From: Alphaproteobacteria bacterium MedPE-SWcel
Lineage (GTDB): Bacteria; Pseudomonadota; Alphaproteobacteria; Rhodobacterales; Rhodobacteraceae
Direction of reading: 5' to 3'
Assembly: GCA_001874255.1 (NCBI GenBank)
Contig: MPDC01000003.1
Coordinates: forward strand, 203,907 to 267,906
DNA: 64,000 nt
Every line of letters starts with the position of its first letter. Within the stretch, counting starts at the first letter, position 1. A model generated the notes under the pieces. The model had not been told where the DNA came from, searched no databases, and saw only the letters and a list, made by a program, of their open reading frames with translations. The position numbers and the translations under genes were made by a program. Positions 44,318-53,076 of the stretch are shown piece by piece.

Positions 44318-44875
44318 TCAGGGGCGCTCCTCTGCGATGTCGTTCCAGACGTCTTGTCGGGTGATGAGACCGTTTGTCAGTTCAAACCGGTCAATGAATC
44401 GGATGCCGTCAAAGGCGGTGCCGTCGTGCCATTCCCCGTACAGGGTGCCGCTGACGTAGACGACGCAGGGCCCGGCGGTGGGCGCCAGATCCAAGGTGTC
44501 GATGGTCTTCTTGACGGACCTGTAGCGCGGGGCAGCCCAGTCGATCAGCTCCTCCAGCGTGGTCATGGCGGCCGCACCGGGAAAGCGCATGATGAACCCC
44601 GCGCCCAGCAGGCAGCGCGCGGACGCGAGATCGCGGTCTTCCATATGTGCCAGATACTGGCGCACGACCTCATGCGGGTCGGGCAGGGCCGGGGCAGGGA
44701 CGCGCGCTGTCCCGCCGCGCATGAAGTTGTCCGCCGTGTGCTCGGTCAGCGTGACCATGATACCCGCCGCGGAGGCGGGCACGACCACGCGGGTGGCATC
44801 GGTCAACAGGCGGGACAGGCGCTGTTTCGTGGCGCTGGCATATCCTTCGATCAGATGGACGTGCAGGATCGGCAT
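44318..44875 (-). CDS. Tautomerase-like/NTF2-like fusion protein
   Basis: A 185-residue two-domain protein. Residues 1-58 resemble 4-oxalocrotonate tautomerase: after removal of Met the chain begins with Pro (PILHVHLIEGYASATKQRLSRLLTDATRVV), the catalytic base of that family. Residues about 68-180 look like a SnoaL/NTF2 pocket domain (VVRQYLAHMEDRDLASARCLL, MRFPGAAAMTTLEELIDW, ASPRYRSVKK-like segment, GTLYGEWHDGTAFDGIRFIDRFEL). It is the first gene of the minus-strand operon, facing the GntR gene. It may isomerise an enol or unsaturated acid produced by the hydantoinase or flavoprotein. Confidence 0.75.
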   Translation of the reverse strand: MPILHVHLIEGYASATKQRLSRLLTDATRVVVPASAAGIMVTLTEHTADNFMRGGTARVPAPALPDPHEVVRQYLAHMEDRDLASARCLLGAGFIMRFPGAAAMTTLEELIDWAAPRYRSVKKTIDTLDLAPTAGPCVVYVSGTLYGEWHDGTAFDGIRFIDRFELTNGLITRQDVWNDIAEERP

Positions 44876-44992
44876 GTCGACTGCCCTTTCTTTAATCTGT
44901 ATCTTTTGTAATACCGATTTGATCGTTCAGAAAAGACAAATTTCTTGATTTCGTAGATTCTGGGGGTAGGCTCTGGTCAAACGGAGTAAAAA

Positions 44993-45787
44993 ATGACCGA
45001 TAAGCATCACCAGACATTGCCGGAAGGGGGCAAGGCCCGCAGGGTCTATCTTTTGCTGCGCGATGACATCCTGTCTGGTGAGCACGCGGCCGGCTCTTTG
45101 CTGGTCGCCGAGCAACGTCTGGCCGAGCTCCATGGCGTCAGCCGGGTCACGATTCGCCGTGCGCTGGACGCATTGGAGGCGGACGGTCTCGTGGAGCGGC
45201 GCGCAGGCAGCGGGACGCGGGTGCGCGAGGTGGCGCACAGTCAAACAATGGCCGCCGATATGGCGACATTGATCCCCCAGATCGTCAAGATGGGCGAGCA
45301 CAGCGCCCGGCTGTTGTCCTTTTCCTATGGGGCCGCGCCGGATCATATCGCCGAGGCAATGGGTCTTGGCAGTCAGGACAAGGTGCAGCGCGCCGTCCGT
45401 GTCCGCTTTGCAGGCGAGCAGGCGTTTTCCCATCTGACCACTTTCGTCCCCGAGGATATTGCAGCCCATTATTCGGAAACCGATCTTGCGAATGCGCCGC
45501 TGTATCAATTGCTCGAGCGGTCCGGTGTGCGTGTCTCCGAGGCCTCCCAACGGGTCAGCGCGACCCTCGCCGGCCCCGACGTTGCCGAGGCCTTGGGCAT
45601 TTCCGTTGGTTCGGCGCTTTTGTCTCTGCGGCGCGTGGTGCGCGACGCGGACGGCCGGGCGGTGGAATATCTGTCGGCGCTGTATCGCCCCGACCTGTTC
45701 GAATTGGAAATGTCGCTGTCCCGTGTCGGGGACCCGGCGGGACGTCATTGGGAACCGGTGATTGCACCGTCCCGGGGGCCGGGCTGA
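44993..45787 (+). CDS. GntR-family regulator with UTRA domain
   Basis: A 264-residue HutC-type regulator. The winged helix (VYLLLRDDILSGEHAAGSLLVAEQRLAELHGVSRVTIRRALDALEADGLVERRAGSGTRV) is followed by a UTRA ligand domain (QDKVQRAVRVRFAGEQAFSHLTTFVPEDIA, LYQLLERSGVRVSEASQRVSATLAG, LLSLRRVVRDADGRAVEYLSALYRPDLFELE). It sits between two divergent arms of the catabolic island and overlaps the dehydratase gene by one base, so it is the natural regulator of both. The 117-base divergent promoter is AT-rich; I could not choose a clear operator in it. Confidence 0.88.
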   Translation: MTDKHHQTLPEGGKARRVYLLLRDDILSGEHAAGSLLVAEQRLAELHGVSRVTIRRALDALEADGLVERRAGSGTRVREVAHSQTMAADMATLIPQIVKMGEHSARLLSFSYGAAPDHIAEAMGLGSQDKVQRAVRVRFAGEQAFSHLTTFVPEDIAAHYSETDLANAPLYQLLERSGVRVSEASQRVSATLAGPDVAEALGISVGSALLSLRRVVRDADGRAVEYLSALYRPDLFELEMSLSRVGDPAGRHWEPVIAPSRGPG

Positions 45788-47178
45788 TGCAGACTCTTCT
45801 GGACAAGCTCTGGGCGGCGCATGAAATCCGCGCCGAGAACGGACAGTCGCTGTTGTGGGTGGACCGGCATCTTGTGCATGAGGGGTCGCATCACGCCTTC
45901 GCCAGGCTCGCCGACCGCAAGATGGCCGTGGCGCAGCCGGAACTGACTTTTGGCGTGGCGGATCACTACGCGCCCACGCGCCAGCGCGACAGCATTGCCG
46001 ACCCCAAGGTGCAGGTGATGCTGGACCGGCTGGACGCCAACTGCAGGCGCCACGGGATACGTTTGTTCGGTCTGGGTGACCCGCGTCAGGGCATCGTGCA
46101 TGTGATCGGCCCGGAACAGGGGCTGACCCTGCCGGGGCTGATGATCAACTGCGGCGACAGCCATACCTCGACCCATGGGGCCTTTGGTGCGCTGGCCTTT
46201 GGGATCGGGGCCACGCAGGTGGCGCATGTGCTGGCGACACAGACCCTGTGGCAGGCCAAGCCACGGGCCATGCGCATCCGCTTTGACGGGCGGGCGGGCC
46301 CCGCTGTGACGGCCAAGGACATGGCGCTGCACTGGATTTCGCGGCTTGGTGTTGGCGGTGCGGCCGGCCATGCGGTGGAATACGCAGGCGAGGCGGTGCG
46401 GGCGCTGTCGATGGAGGCGCGCATGACGCTGTGCAACCTGTCGATTGAGGGGGGCGCGCGCTTTGGAATGATCGCGCCGGATCAGGTGACCTTTGACTAC
46501 GTCGCAGGCCGCCCGTTTGCGCCCGAAGGGGCGGATTGGGACAGGGCGCTGCAAATGTGGCAAACGCTACAGAGCGATGCGGGCGCGGTCTTCGACATCG
46601 AGGCACGGTTCCGGATGGAGGATGTCGCCCCCACCGTGACCTGGGGCACCACGCCGGATCAGGCCTTGCCCATTGGTTCCTGTCTGCCGGACCCTGCCAA
46701 ACTGGATGCGACCCAGGCGGAGGCGGCGCGCGACGCGTTGGATTACATGGGGTTGCAGCCCGGTCGCCCGCTTGAAGGAACGCCGGTCGATCAGGTTTTC
46801 CTCGGGTCCTGCACCAATGGCCGGATCGAAGACCTGCGGCTGGCTGCGGCGGTTTTGCGAGGCCGGCGCGCCCGTGTCCCCGGTCTCGTATCGCCCGGCT
46901 CGATGCTGGTCAAACAGCAGGCCGAAGCCGAGGGGCTGGACCGTGTGTTCCGTGACGCCGGGCTGGAATGGACAGCATCGGGCTGTTCGATGTGCGTCGG
47001 CATGAATGGAGATCTGGTCGCCCCGGGACAGCGGTGCGCCTCGTCGACAAACCGGAATTTTCGCGGACGACAGGGCAGGGATGCCCGTACCCATCTGATG
47101 AGCCCGGTCATGGTGGCGGCCGCGGCCGTAACCGGCACGCTGACCGATGCGCGCCCCTTGCTCGAGGGGCGCATCTGA
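45787..47178 (+). CDS. Aconitase-superfamily dehydratase, large subunit (LeuC/DmdA-like)
   Basis: A 463-residue iron-sulfur dehydratase subunit. LDKLWAAHEI and DRHLVHEGSHHAFARL open it; cluster ligands are in GSCTNGRIEDLRLAA and GCSMCVGMNGD; substrate contacts appear in CGDSHTSTHGAFGALAFGIG and the SSTNRNFRGRQG segment. The housekeeping version is isopropylmalate isomerase, but the catabolic neighbours point to a related hydro-lyase such as dimethylmalate or methyl-substituted malate dehydratase. It shares one base with the GntR stop (TGATG) and one with the small-subunit gene. Oxygen-sensitive cluster expected. Confidence 0.88.
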   Translation: MQTLLDKLWAAHEIRAENGQSLLWVDRHLVHEGSHHAFARLADRKMAVAQPELTFGVADHYAPTRQRDSIADPKVQVMLDRLDANCRRHGIRLFGLGDPRQGIVHVIGPEQGLTLPGLMINCGDSHTSTHGAFGALAFGIGATQVAHVLATQTLWQAKPRAMRIRFDGRAGPAVTAKDMALHWISRLGVGGAAGHAVEYAGEAVRALSMEARMTLCNLSIEGGARFGMIAPDQVTFDYVAGRPFAPEGADWDRALQMWQTLQSDAGAVFDIEARFRMEDVAPTVTWGTTPDQALPIGSCLPDPAKLDATQAEAARDALDYMGLQPGRPLEGTPVDQVFLGSCTNGRIEDLRLAAAVLRGRRARVPGLVSPGSMLVKQQAEAEGLDRVFRDAGLEWTASGCSMCVGMNGDLVAPGQRCASSTNRNFRGRQGRDARTHLMSPVMVAAAAVTGTLTDARPLLEGRI

Positions 47179-47762
47179 TGGCCGGTTGGACCGTACACGA
47201 GGGGCAGGCCGTGGTGCTGGATCGCCGCGATGTGGACACTGACCAGCTGATCCCGGCGCGGTTCATGTCCGCCAGTCGGGCCGAAGGGTATGGCGGCTTC
47301 TTGTTGCACGACCTGCGCGAGGGCGAGGGCGATTTTCCCCTGACGCGCCATCCGCAGGCCAGCGTCCTGATCGCAGGGCCGAACTTCGGCTGCGGCTCCT
47401 CGCGCGAGGCGGCTGTCTATGCGCTGGTGGATGCCGGTTTCAAAGCCGTCGTCGCCGAGAGCTTTGCCGATATTTTTGCAGGCAATGCTGTGAACAACGG
47501 CCTGCTGCCGATTGCCACCGCGCAGGCCGCGCAGATTCGCGCCGAGCTGGGCGGCGACACCGCCCGCGCGCATATCGACCTGGGCAGCCGTGTGCTGACC
47601 CTCGGGTCGAGCCGCATTGACTTTGATTTGTCGGATACCGCTCAGACCAAGCTGATGAACGGTTGGGACGACATTGATCTGACCCGCGCCTATGCGGGCG
47701 ACATTCGTAGCTTTCGCGACAGACGAAAGAGCGACCACACCTGGGTCTGGCCCAAGGCCTGA
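47178..47762 (+). CDS. Aconitase-superfamily dehydratase, small subunit (LeuD-like)
   Basis: A 194-residue swivelling-domain subunit: LDRRDVDTDQLIPARFM, then the loop GPNFGCGSSREAAVYALVDAGFKAVVAESFADIFAGNAVNNGLLPI, which carries the conserved serine and arginine that bind substrate carboxylates. With the LeuC-like partner it forms the heterodimeric hydratase. Start codon overlaps the partner's stop by one base. Confidence 0.88.
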   Translation: MAGWTVHEGQAVVLDRRDVDTDQLIPARFMSASRAEGYGGFLLHDLREGEGDFPLTRHPQASVLIAGPNFGCGSSREAAVYALVDAGFKAVVAESFADIFAGNAVNNGLLPIATAQAAQIRAELGGDTARAHIDLGSRVLTLGSSRIDFDLSDTAQTKLMNGWDDIDLTRAYAGDIRSFRDRRKSDHTWVWPKA

Positions 47763-47784
47763 CCCGCCAACAAGGAGAAACCGA

Positions 47785-48783
47785 ATGAACAAAATCCTGA
47801 TGACGGCGAGTTTTCTCGCGCTGGCCAGCACGGCCCTCGCCGAGGAGCGTATCTCGGCGGTGCATGCCTTTCCCGAAACGCTGATCTACACCCAGAGCTT
47901 CCTGTCTTTTGTCGACAAGGTGAATGCGGCGGGCGAGGGGGTGATCCAGATCGACGTCCGCGGCGGCCCTGAGGCCATCGGCATGTTCCAGCAGCCCGAC
48001 GCCGTGCGCGACGGGGTTGTCGACATGGTCTATACGCCGGGGTCTTTCTACGGCGGCACCGTGCCCGAAAAGGATGCCCTTGTCACATCGAACCTCGCCG
48101 CGCCGCAAGCCCGTGAAAACGGCGGCACCGATCTGATCGATCAGATCCATCAGCAGAAAATGGGCGTCAAGTATCTTGGCTGGTTCGACTCCGGTGTCTG
48201 CTACAATCTCTGGACCCGCGAAAAGCCCGAACTGGACGCCGACGGCAACCTTGACGTGTCCGGACTGAAACTGCGCGGCAATGCCGTCTACAACGCGTTT
48301 TTCACCGATTACCTGGGAGCGCAGGTCATCGACCTGCCCACGACGGACGTCTATTCCGGTCTGGAACGCGGGGTGGTCGATGCGACCGGCTGGACCCAGA
48401 TCGGTCTGATCGATCTGAAGTGGAACGAGTTCCTGAACTATCGCATCGAACCGTGCTTCTTTTCCACCGACCTCGGGGTGATCGTGAACCTCGACAAATG
48501 GGAAAGCCTGTCCGACGAGGCGCGCCAGATCCTGACCGATGTGGCCATCGCCCATGAGGCCGAGTCCGCCGCCGCCCTGGGCGGAAAACGCGATCAGGAC
48601 TTTGCCGCGCTGGAAGAGCAGGGCATGCAGGTCGTCACCCTCGAAGGGGACGCCGCCGAAGCCTATCTGAACGCCGCGCGGGAAAAAACGCTCGCCCGTA
48701 TGAAGGGGCTGATGGCCGACCATCCCGCAGGTGACGGGAACTACGACGCTCTGGTCGACCTGTTCTACGACGCCGACATGTAA
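47785..48783 (+). CDS. TRAP transporter substrate-binding protein (DctP-type)
   Basis: A 332-residue periplasmic binding protein with signal peptide (MNKILMTASFLALASTALA). TAXI/DctP-type features: YTQSFLSFVDKVNAAGEGVIQIDVRGGPEAIGMFQQPDAVRDGVVDMVYTPGSF, GLKLRGNAVYNAFFTDYLGAQVIDLPTTDVYSGLERGVVDATGW and the final helix. The usual carboxylate-binding Arg may be the one in LKLRGN. It captures an organic acid for the DctQM permease encoded next. AAGGAG precedes the ATG. Confidence 0.9.
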   Translation: MNKILMTASFLALASTALAEERISAVHAFPETLIYTQSFLSFVDKVNAAGEGVIQIDVRGGPEAIGMFQQPDAVRDGVVDMVYTPGSFYGGTVPEKDALVTSNLAAPQARENGGTDLIDQIHQQKMGVKYLGWFDSGVCYNLWTREKPELDADGNLDVSGLKLRGNAVYNAFFTDYLGAQVIDLPTTDVYSGLERGVVDATGWTQIGLIDLKWNEFLNYRIEPCFFSTDLGVIVNLDKWESLSDEARQILTDVAIAHEAESAAALGGKRDQDFAALEEQGMQVVTLEGDAAEAYLNAAREKTLARMKGLMADHPAGDGNYDALVDLFYDADM

Positions 48784-48844
48784 GCCTACTCCTGCGGTCC
48801 GACCATGGTGTCGGGCCGCAGCCTCATCCCGAAAGGCATTCACG

Positions 48845-49351
48845 ATGCTCCCCCTTCGACGGGCCTATGACGGTGCTGTCACCGCCATGGCCATTTTGTC
48901 CGGCTTGCTATTGCTTTGGATGATGGTGTCCATCATCGTCTCTGTGACCATGCGCAATGTCGGTCTGCAGCCCTTTGCGTGGCTGTTCACGTCTCTCGAA
49001 TACGGCTTGCTCTATATGACGATGCTTGGCGCGCCGTGGTTGGTGCGGGAAAAGGGGCATGTTCATATCGAGCTTCTGACCGCCGCCTTGCCCCCGGTTG
49101 CGCAGCGTGCCGTCAGCCGTCTGGTGGCCGCGCTCTGCGTTGCGGTCTGCGTGGTGTTGGCGTGGAAGGGGGCCGAGCTTGTGGCGCGCAATATCGACCG
49201 GATGGATTACGATGTGCGGGCCTATTACACGCCCAAGTGGCTGCTCACCCTGGCCTTTCCTATCAGTTTCAGCGTCATGGCGGTGGAATTCGCCCGCTTT
49301 GTTTTTGGACCGCGACTGCTGCTGTCCGGTGAGGCGGGGATTCACGAATGA
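48845..49351 (+). CDS. TRAP transporter small permease (DctQ-type)
   Basis: A 168-residue inner-membrane protein with four predicted spans (AMAILSGLLLLWMMVSIIVSVTM; LEYGLLYMTMLGAPWLV; LVAALCVAVCVVLAWKGAEL; LLTLAFPISFSVMAVEFARF) and the DctQ-typical GHVHIELLTAALPP. Forms the membrane complex with DctM; the latter's start overlaps its stop by four bases. Confidence 0.88.
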   Translation: MLPLRRAYDGAVTAMAILSGLLLLWMMVSIIVSVTMRNVGLQPFAWLFTSLEYGLLYMTMLGAPWLVREKGHVHIELLTAALPPVAQRAVSRLVAALCVAVCVVLAWKGAELVARNIDRMDYDVRAYYTPKWLLTLAFPISFSVMAVEFARFVFGPRLLLSGEAGIHE

Positions 49352-50658
49352 TGGAATGGTATTGGGCGATGGCCCTTCTGCTGGGCTCGATCATGGGGTT
49401 GATGGCGGTCGGGATGCCTGTGGCGCTCGCCTTCCTCGCGGCCAATATTGCCGGTGCCTGGGTGTTCATGGGCGGCGCCAATGGCATCACGCAGCTTTTG
49501 AACAATGGCTTCGGGTCGCTGACACGGTTTTCGCTGGTGCCAATCCCGCTGTTCCTGCTCATGGGCGAGATCTTCTTTTACACCGGGCTGGGTGAGCGGA
49601 TGTTCAACGCCATTGACCGTCTGCTGGGCCGCCTGCCGGGGCGTCTGTCCTTTGTCACCGTCATTGGCGGCACTGGCTTTTCGACCCTGTCGGGGTCATC
49701 CATGGGATCAACGGCGTTGCTGGGCAGCCTCATGGTGCCGGAGATGACCAAGCGCGGCTACAAGAAGCATATGTCCATCGGCCCGATCCTGGGCACGGGG
49801 GGGCTGGCGATCATTATCCCGCCCTCGGCTCTGGCGGTGCTGCTCGCGACTTTGGCGCAGATCGATGTCGGAGCCTTGCTGCTGGCGGGCATTATTCCGG
49901 GGCTGGTGCTGGCGTGTTTCTACGTGGTGATGATCTGGGTCCAGACCCGAATTGATCCGGATGCAGCCCCGGCCTACGAGGTCGAACCGCTGTCTGGCCG
50001 GGAAAAGGTGGTGCTGATCCTGCGCGATATCCTGCCCATGATGTCGATCATGATCCTGTCGGTCTGGGGCATGGTGGCCGGTGTATTCACCCCCTCCGAG
50101 GCGGCCGCTTTCGGGGCGCTCGGGGTGATTGTGCTGGCGGTGGTGTTCAGATGTCTGACCATGAAGGCCATGATCCAATCGGTGCGGGGCGCGCTGCGAG
50201 TGACGCTGATGGCGTATCTCATCGTCTTTGGTTCGGCGACCTTCAGTCAGCTTCTGGCCTTCTCTGGAGGCTCGCGCGGGTTGATCGACTGGGCGACGGG
50301 GTTCGACCTTGCGCCTTTGGCGATGCTGGCGGTGATGTTCGGGGTGCTCCTTGTGCTGGGCATGTTCATGGAGCAGATCTCCATGATGTTGCTGACGGTG
50401 CCGATTTTCTTTCCCCTGGCGTCGCAGATGGGCTTCGATCCGGTGTGGTTCGGCCTGATCATGTTGCTGGGTCTGGAAATCAGCTTTACCACGCCGCCCT
50501 TCGGCCTGTTGCTGTTCGTGATGAAGGGCGTCGCACCGCAGGACACCACCATGCGCGACATCTACACTGCGGCATTGCCCTATATCGGATGTTCGTTGAT
50601 CCTGGTGCTGTGTCTGGTGGCCTTTCCGCAGCTTGCGCTGTGGCTGCCGGGACGCTAG
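49348..50658 (+). CDS. TRAP transporter large permease (DctM-type)
   Basis: A 436-residue sodium-coupled carrier with about 12 membrane spans. Conserved segments include SLVPIPLFLLMGEIFFYTGLGERMFNAIDRLLGRLPGRLSFVTVIGGTGFSTLSGSSMGSTALLGSLMVPEM, GIIPGLVLACFYVV and LLGLEISFTTPPFGLLLFVMKG. Drives uptake of the ligand delivered by the DctP-type protein and closes the plus-strand arm of the catabolic island. Confidence 0.92.
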   Translation: MMEWYWAMALLLGSIMGLMAVGMPVALAFLAANIAGAWVFMGGANGITQLLNNGFGSLTRFSLVPIPLFLLMGEIFFYTGLGERMFNAIDRLLGRLPGRLSFVTVIGGTGFSTLSGSSMGSTALLGSLMVPEMTKRGYKKHMSIGPILGTGGLAIIIPPSALAVLLATLAQIDVGALLLAGIIPGLVLACFYVVMIWVQTRIDPDAAPAYEVEPLSGREKVVLILRDILPMMSIMILSVWGMVAGVFTPSEAAAFGALGVIVLAVVFRCLTMKAMIQSVRGALRVTLMAYLIVFGSATFSQLLAFSGGSRGLIDWATGFDLAPLAMLAVMFGVLLVLGMFMEQISMMLLTVPIFFPLASQMGFDPVWFGLIMLLGLEISFTTPPFGLLLFVMKGVAPQDTTMRDIYTAALPYIGCSLILVLCLVAFPQLALWLPGR

Positions 50659-50954
50659 CGCGCCCGATACGCCCCATCCAAGAGGACACCCCAGGCCATC
50701 AGGTCCGTCCGGCGCGCGTGAGAGTGTGCAGCCGGCCTGGGGCGCAAGTGACACCTCCAGCGCATTGGTCTTCGCAGCGCATTGATCTTCTGTCGCTTGC
50801 CACAGGCTGTTCCAGCATCGGAGCCTGTGAACAGATCCAGGTGAGTTGATATTTTTTCAGATAAAATAAGAACTTGTTTCCGCGTCTCGATTATCGAGTT
50901 CTTAAGGCACTCTCCTGAATGTGGCGCCAGCATCGTTTTTGGAGGAGAAAGAAA

Positions 50955-51713
50955 ATGCTGAAAAGATTTACTGCCATGGCCTGCGCGGCCGCCATGCTCG
51001 CCACACCTGCGCTCTCAGAAGCCCTGCGCGCGGTCACCTATGAGGGGCTGTCTCCCTTCACGCGCGAAGCCTCGGCGGACCTTCCGGGTTTCAATGTGGA
51101 GCTGATGAATGCCGTCGCCGCGCGCGCAGGCTACGAGCTTCAGACCGAATACCTACCTTGGAAACGCGCGCAAAAGGTTGCCGCGGAAGAGGCCGACACG
51201 CTTATTTTTGGTCTTGGCCGAAACGCAACCCGCGAGCCCAAGTACAAGTGGGTGATGAACCTGCTCACTGCGGAAAGCGTATTTGTATCCACTAGTGGCT
51301 CTATCGATTCGCTTGACGCCGCGCGTGATCTGGGTCGGATCGGCTCACGCTCGCTCTATTTCACGCAGCTGGAGAAGGAAGGCTTCACCAACCTTGAAAA
51401 CTCCGACATCGTGAATAACCTGAAAAAGCTGAAAGCGGGTCGTGTGGACGCGGTCTACACCGTATCGTCCCGTGCGGTTTTCGTCTGGTCGCAGGACCTG
51501 GGCTACGATCCGAACGAGCTGACAATTGGCGCTTCGATTGCACCGGTCACAATCTGGTTGGCCGCGCATAAGGATTTCGACGAGGCCAAAGTGGCCAAGT
51601 TGCAAGCCGCCCTGAAGGACGTCGTTGCCGACGGAACCTACGAGACCATTCACAAGAAGTACTTCGGTGTGCTTCCGATCCTGGATCTCTGTGCGGCCGA
51701 CTGCAATAGCTAG
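50955..51713 (+). CDS. Orphan family 3 solute-binding protein
   Basis: A 252-residue exported protein (signal peptide KRFTAMACAAAMLATPALSEA) of the amino-acid-binding, family 3 fold: LRAVTYEGLSPFTREASADLPGFNVELMNAVAARAGYELQTEYLPWKRAQ, LIFGLGRNATREPKYKWV and YETIHKKYFG. LCAADC near the end could form a disulfide. No permease or ATPase is nearby, so it may serve a distant transporter or a signalling role. GGAGGAG precedes the ATG. The AT-rich leader (50845-50920) stands out and probably contains its promoter. Confidence 0.82.
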   Translation: MLKRFTAMACAAAMLATPALSEALRAVTYEGLSPFTREASADLPGFNVELMNAVAARAGYELQTEYLPWKRAQKVAAEEADTLIFGLGRNATREPKYKWVMNLLTAESVFVSTSGSIDSLDAARDLGRIGSRSLYFTQLEKEGFTNLENSDIVNNLKKLKAGRVDAVYTVSSRAVFVWSQDLGYDPNELTIGASIAPVTIWLAAHKDFDEAKVAKLQAALKDVVADGTYETIHKKYFGVLPILDLCAADCNS

Positions 51714-51726
51714 TCCCGCAGCAATT

Positions 51727-51774
51727 CCCAAGAAGGGCGAAGGCCGCGATGCTGCGGCCTTCGCCCCTCTTGGG
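51727..51774. terminator. Long hairpin terminator after the orphan binding protein
   Basis: CCCAAGA-A-GGGCGAAGGCCGC pairs with GCGGCCTTCGCCC-C-TCTTGGG around a 6-base loop: 20 bp with a single mismatch, 13 bases after the stop codon. No long T-tract follows, so very stable hairpin-driven termination or mRNA protection is likely. Confidence 0.7.
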
Positions 51775-51984
51775 GTGTTGCGCACACCGCGAAACGGCTC
51801 GACTGCCGTCTGTGGCGCCGGTCTCTCAACCCGGCGGCCGCCGCGCACCGGCGCAACCATCCTGTATGGCCGTCGCGGCGCGGGCCGCATGAATTTTGCG
51901 ATCTTCGGTCACGCCGATCACAAGACGTGACCGTCATGTGCATCCAGGGCCCTGTCGCCTTTCGCAAGACCGGTCTTCGGCATC

Positions 51985-53076
51985 CTACCCTCTCGCAAGG
52001 GGGCGGCCTTCGGCCTTGAGCTTCTTGTTCATGATCTGGCGAACCTTTATGCCGGCTCCGTCAGCGCCCAGCGTGACTTCCAGAAAATCGAGACCCCGTG
52101 GGTCGGCCGCGACGCTCGCCTGGAGCTTTTCCAGCAGGTGTTTGTCCTCGTCAAAGGCGGCGGTCACGCTTTTGCGGGTTTTCTCTGCCACCTCATCCGT
52201 CAGGCTGGGCACGTCAAAGGCCGCCATCCAGAAATAATGCGTCTTGCCCCGTTGGGAAGGGGTCACGATATGGCACCCACGCACGATGAAATCCGCTCGC
52301 CGCCCTTCTTCCGGGGCAGGGTCATGGACGTTCCAATCGGAAAAGGAAATCGCCAGCGAGGGCATCCGGCCTTTCTGCACCCGTTTGATCGGCTTGTCCT
52401 CGGGCAGGCCCATTCCGGCACAAAACAGCGGCGACAGCGGCGCAAGGTCGAACTCTTGCTCGTAGCAGATCGTCTCGCCTTCCATGTAGGTGTCGGGCGC
52501 GGTGATCCAGTCATCCTGCTTGAAAGTATCTTTGTGCAGGAACGCGATATGGGTCAGATCCAGCACGTTCTCGCGGATCAGTACCCAGTTTGCGGCCACT
52601 TCATAATAGCCATGGACCGGGGTCCAGCCGGGATCTGTCTGATAGCCCACCTCGGGCGGGTCGCAGTCAATTGCCTCCCTGTCGCCCATCCAGATCCAGA
52701 TATAGGCCCCGGCCTCGCGCACCGCGAAGGATGGGATTTCGGCCGTCTTCGGCTTCATATGCTGTGTCGGCGCCTTGGTGCAGCGCCCGGCGGTGTTGAA
52801 CTCCATCCCGTGGTAGGGGCAGATGATCTTGTCACCCTCCACATGGCCTTCGCTGAGCGGCGCCCAGCGATGCGGACAGCGGTCATATAGCGCCGCAGGG
52901 GTGCCATCTTCGAGACGGTACAGAACGACGGGGGTCTCCAGCAGCCAACGGGCCAGCGGCTTTGTCGTCACCTCATCACGGTGTGCAGCGACCCACCACA
53001 TGTTGCGGGGGTAGTTGTCCTCCAGCATCCCGTTGGGAATGGTCTGGCCATTTTTCCGCGTCACATCGTCTTTCAT
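51985..53076 (-). CDS. Rieske aromatic-ring or O-demethylase oxygenase (VanA-like)
   Basis: A 363-residue oxygenase component. The Rieske ligands are C67, H69, C86 and H89 (RCPHRWAPLSEG and CPYHGMEF); the catalytic domain has ENVLDLTHIAFLHKDTF with the non-haem iron histidines. It resembles vanillate O-demethylase oxygenase and related N/O-demethylases, which release formaldehyde. It needs a reductase, not present nearby. ATG overlaps the PanB-like stop by four bases, and the two genes lie divergent from a MarR regulator. Confidence 0.85.
   Translation of the reverse strand: MKDDVTRKNGQTIPNGMLEDNYPRNMWWVAAHRDEVTTKPLARWLLETPVVLYRLEDGTPAALYDRCPHRWAPLSEGHVEGDKIICPYHGMEFNTAGRCTKAPTQHMKPKTAEIPSFAVREAGAYIWIWMGDREAIDCDPPEVGYQTDPGWTPVHGYYEVAANWVLIRENVLDLTHIAFLHKDTFKQDDWITAPDTYMEGETICYEQEFDLAPLSPLFCAGMGLPEDKPIKRVQKGRMPSLAISFSDWNVHDPAPEEGRRADFIVRGCHIVTPSQRGKTHYFWMAAFDVPSLTDEVAEKTRKSVTAAFDEDKHLLEKLQASVAADPRGLDFLEVTLGADGAGIKVRQIMNKKLKAEGRPLARG

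Noticed and set aside
45787..47762. Housekeeping leucine-biosynthesis leuCD
   Set aside because: The genes are locked in an operon with a GntR regulator and TRAP importer and away from leuB/leuA, so a catabolic hydratase is more likely.
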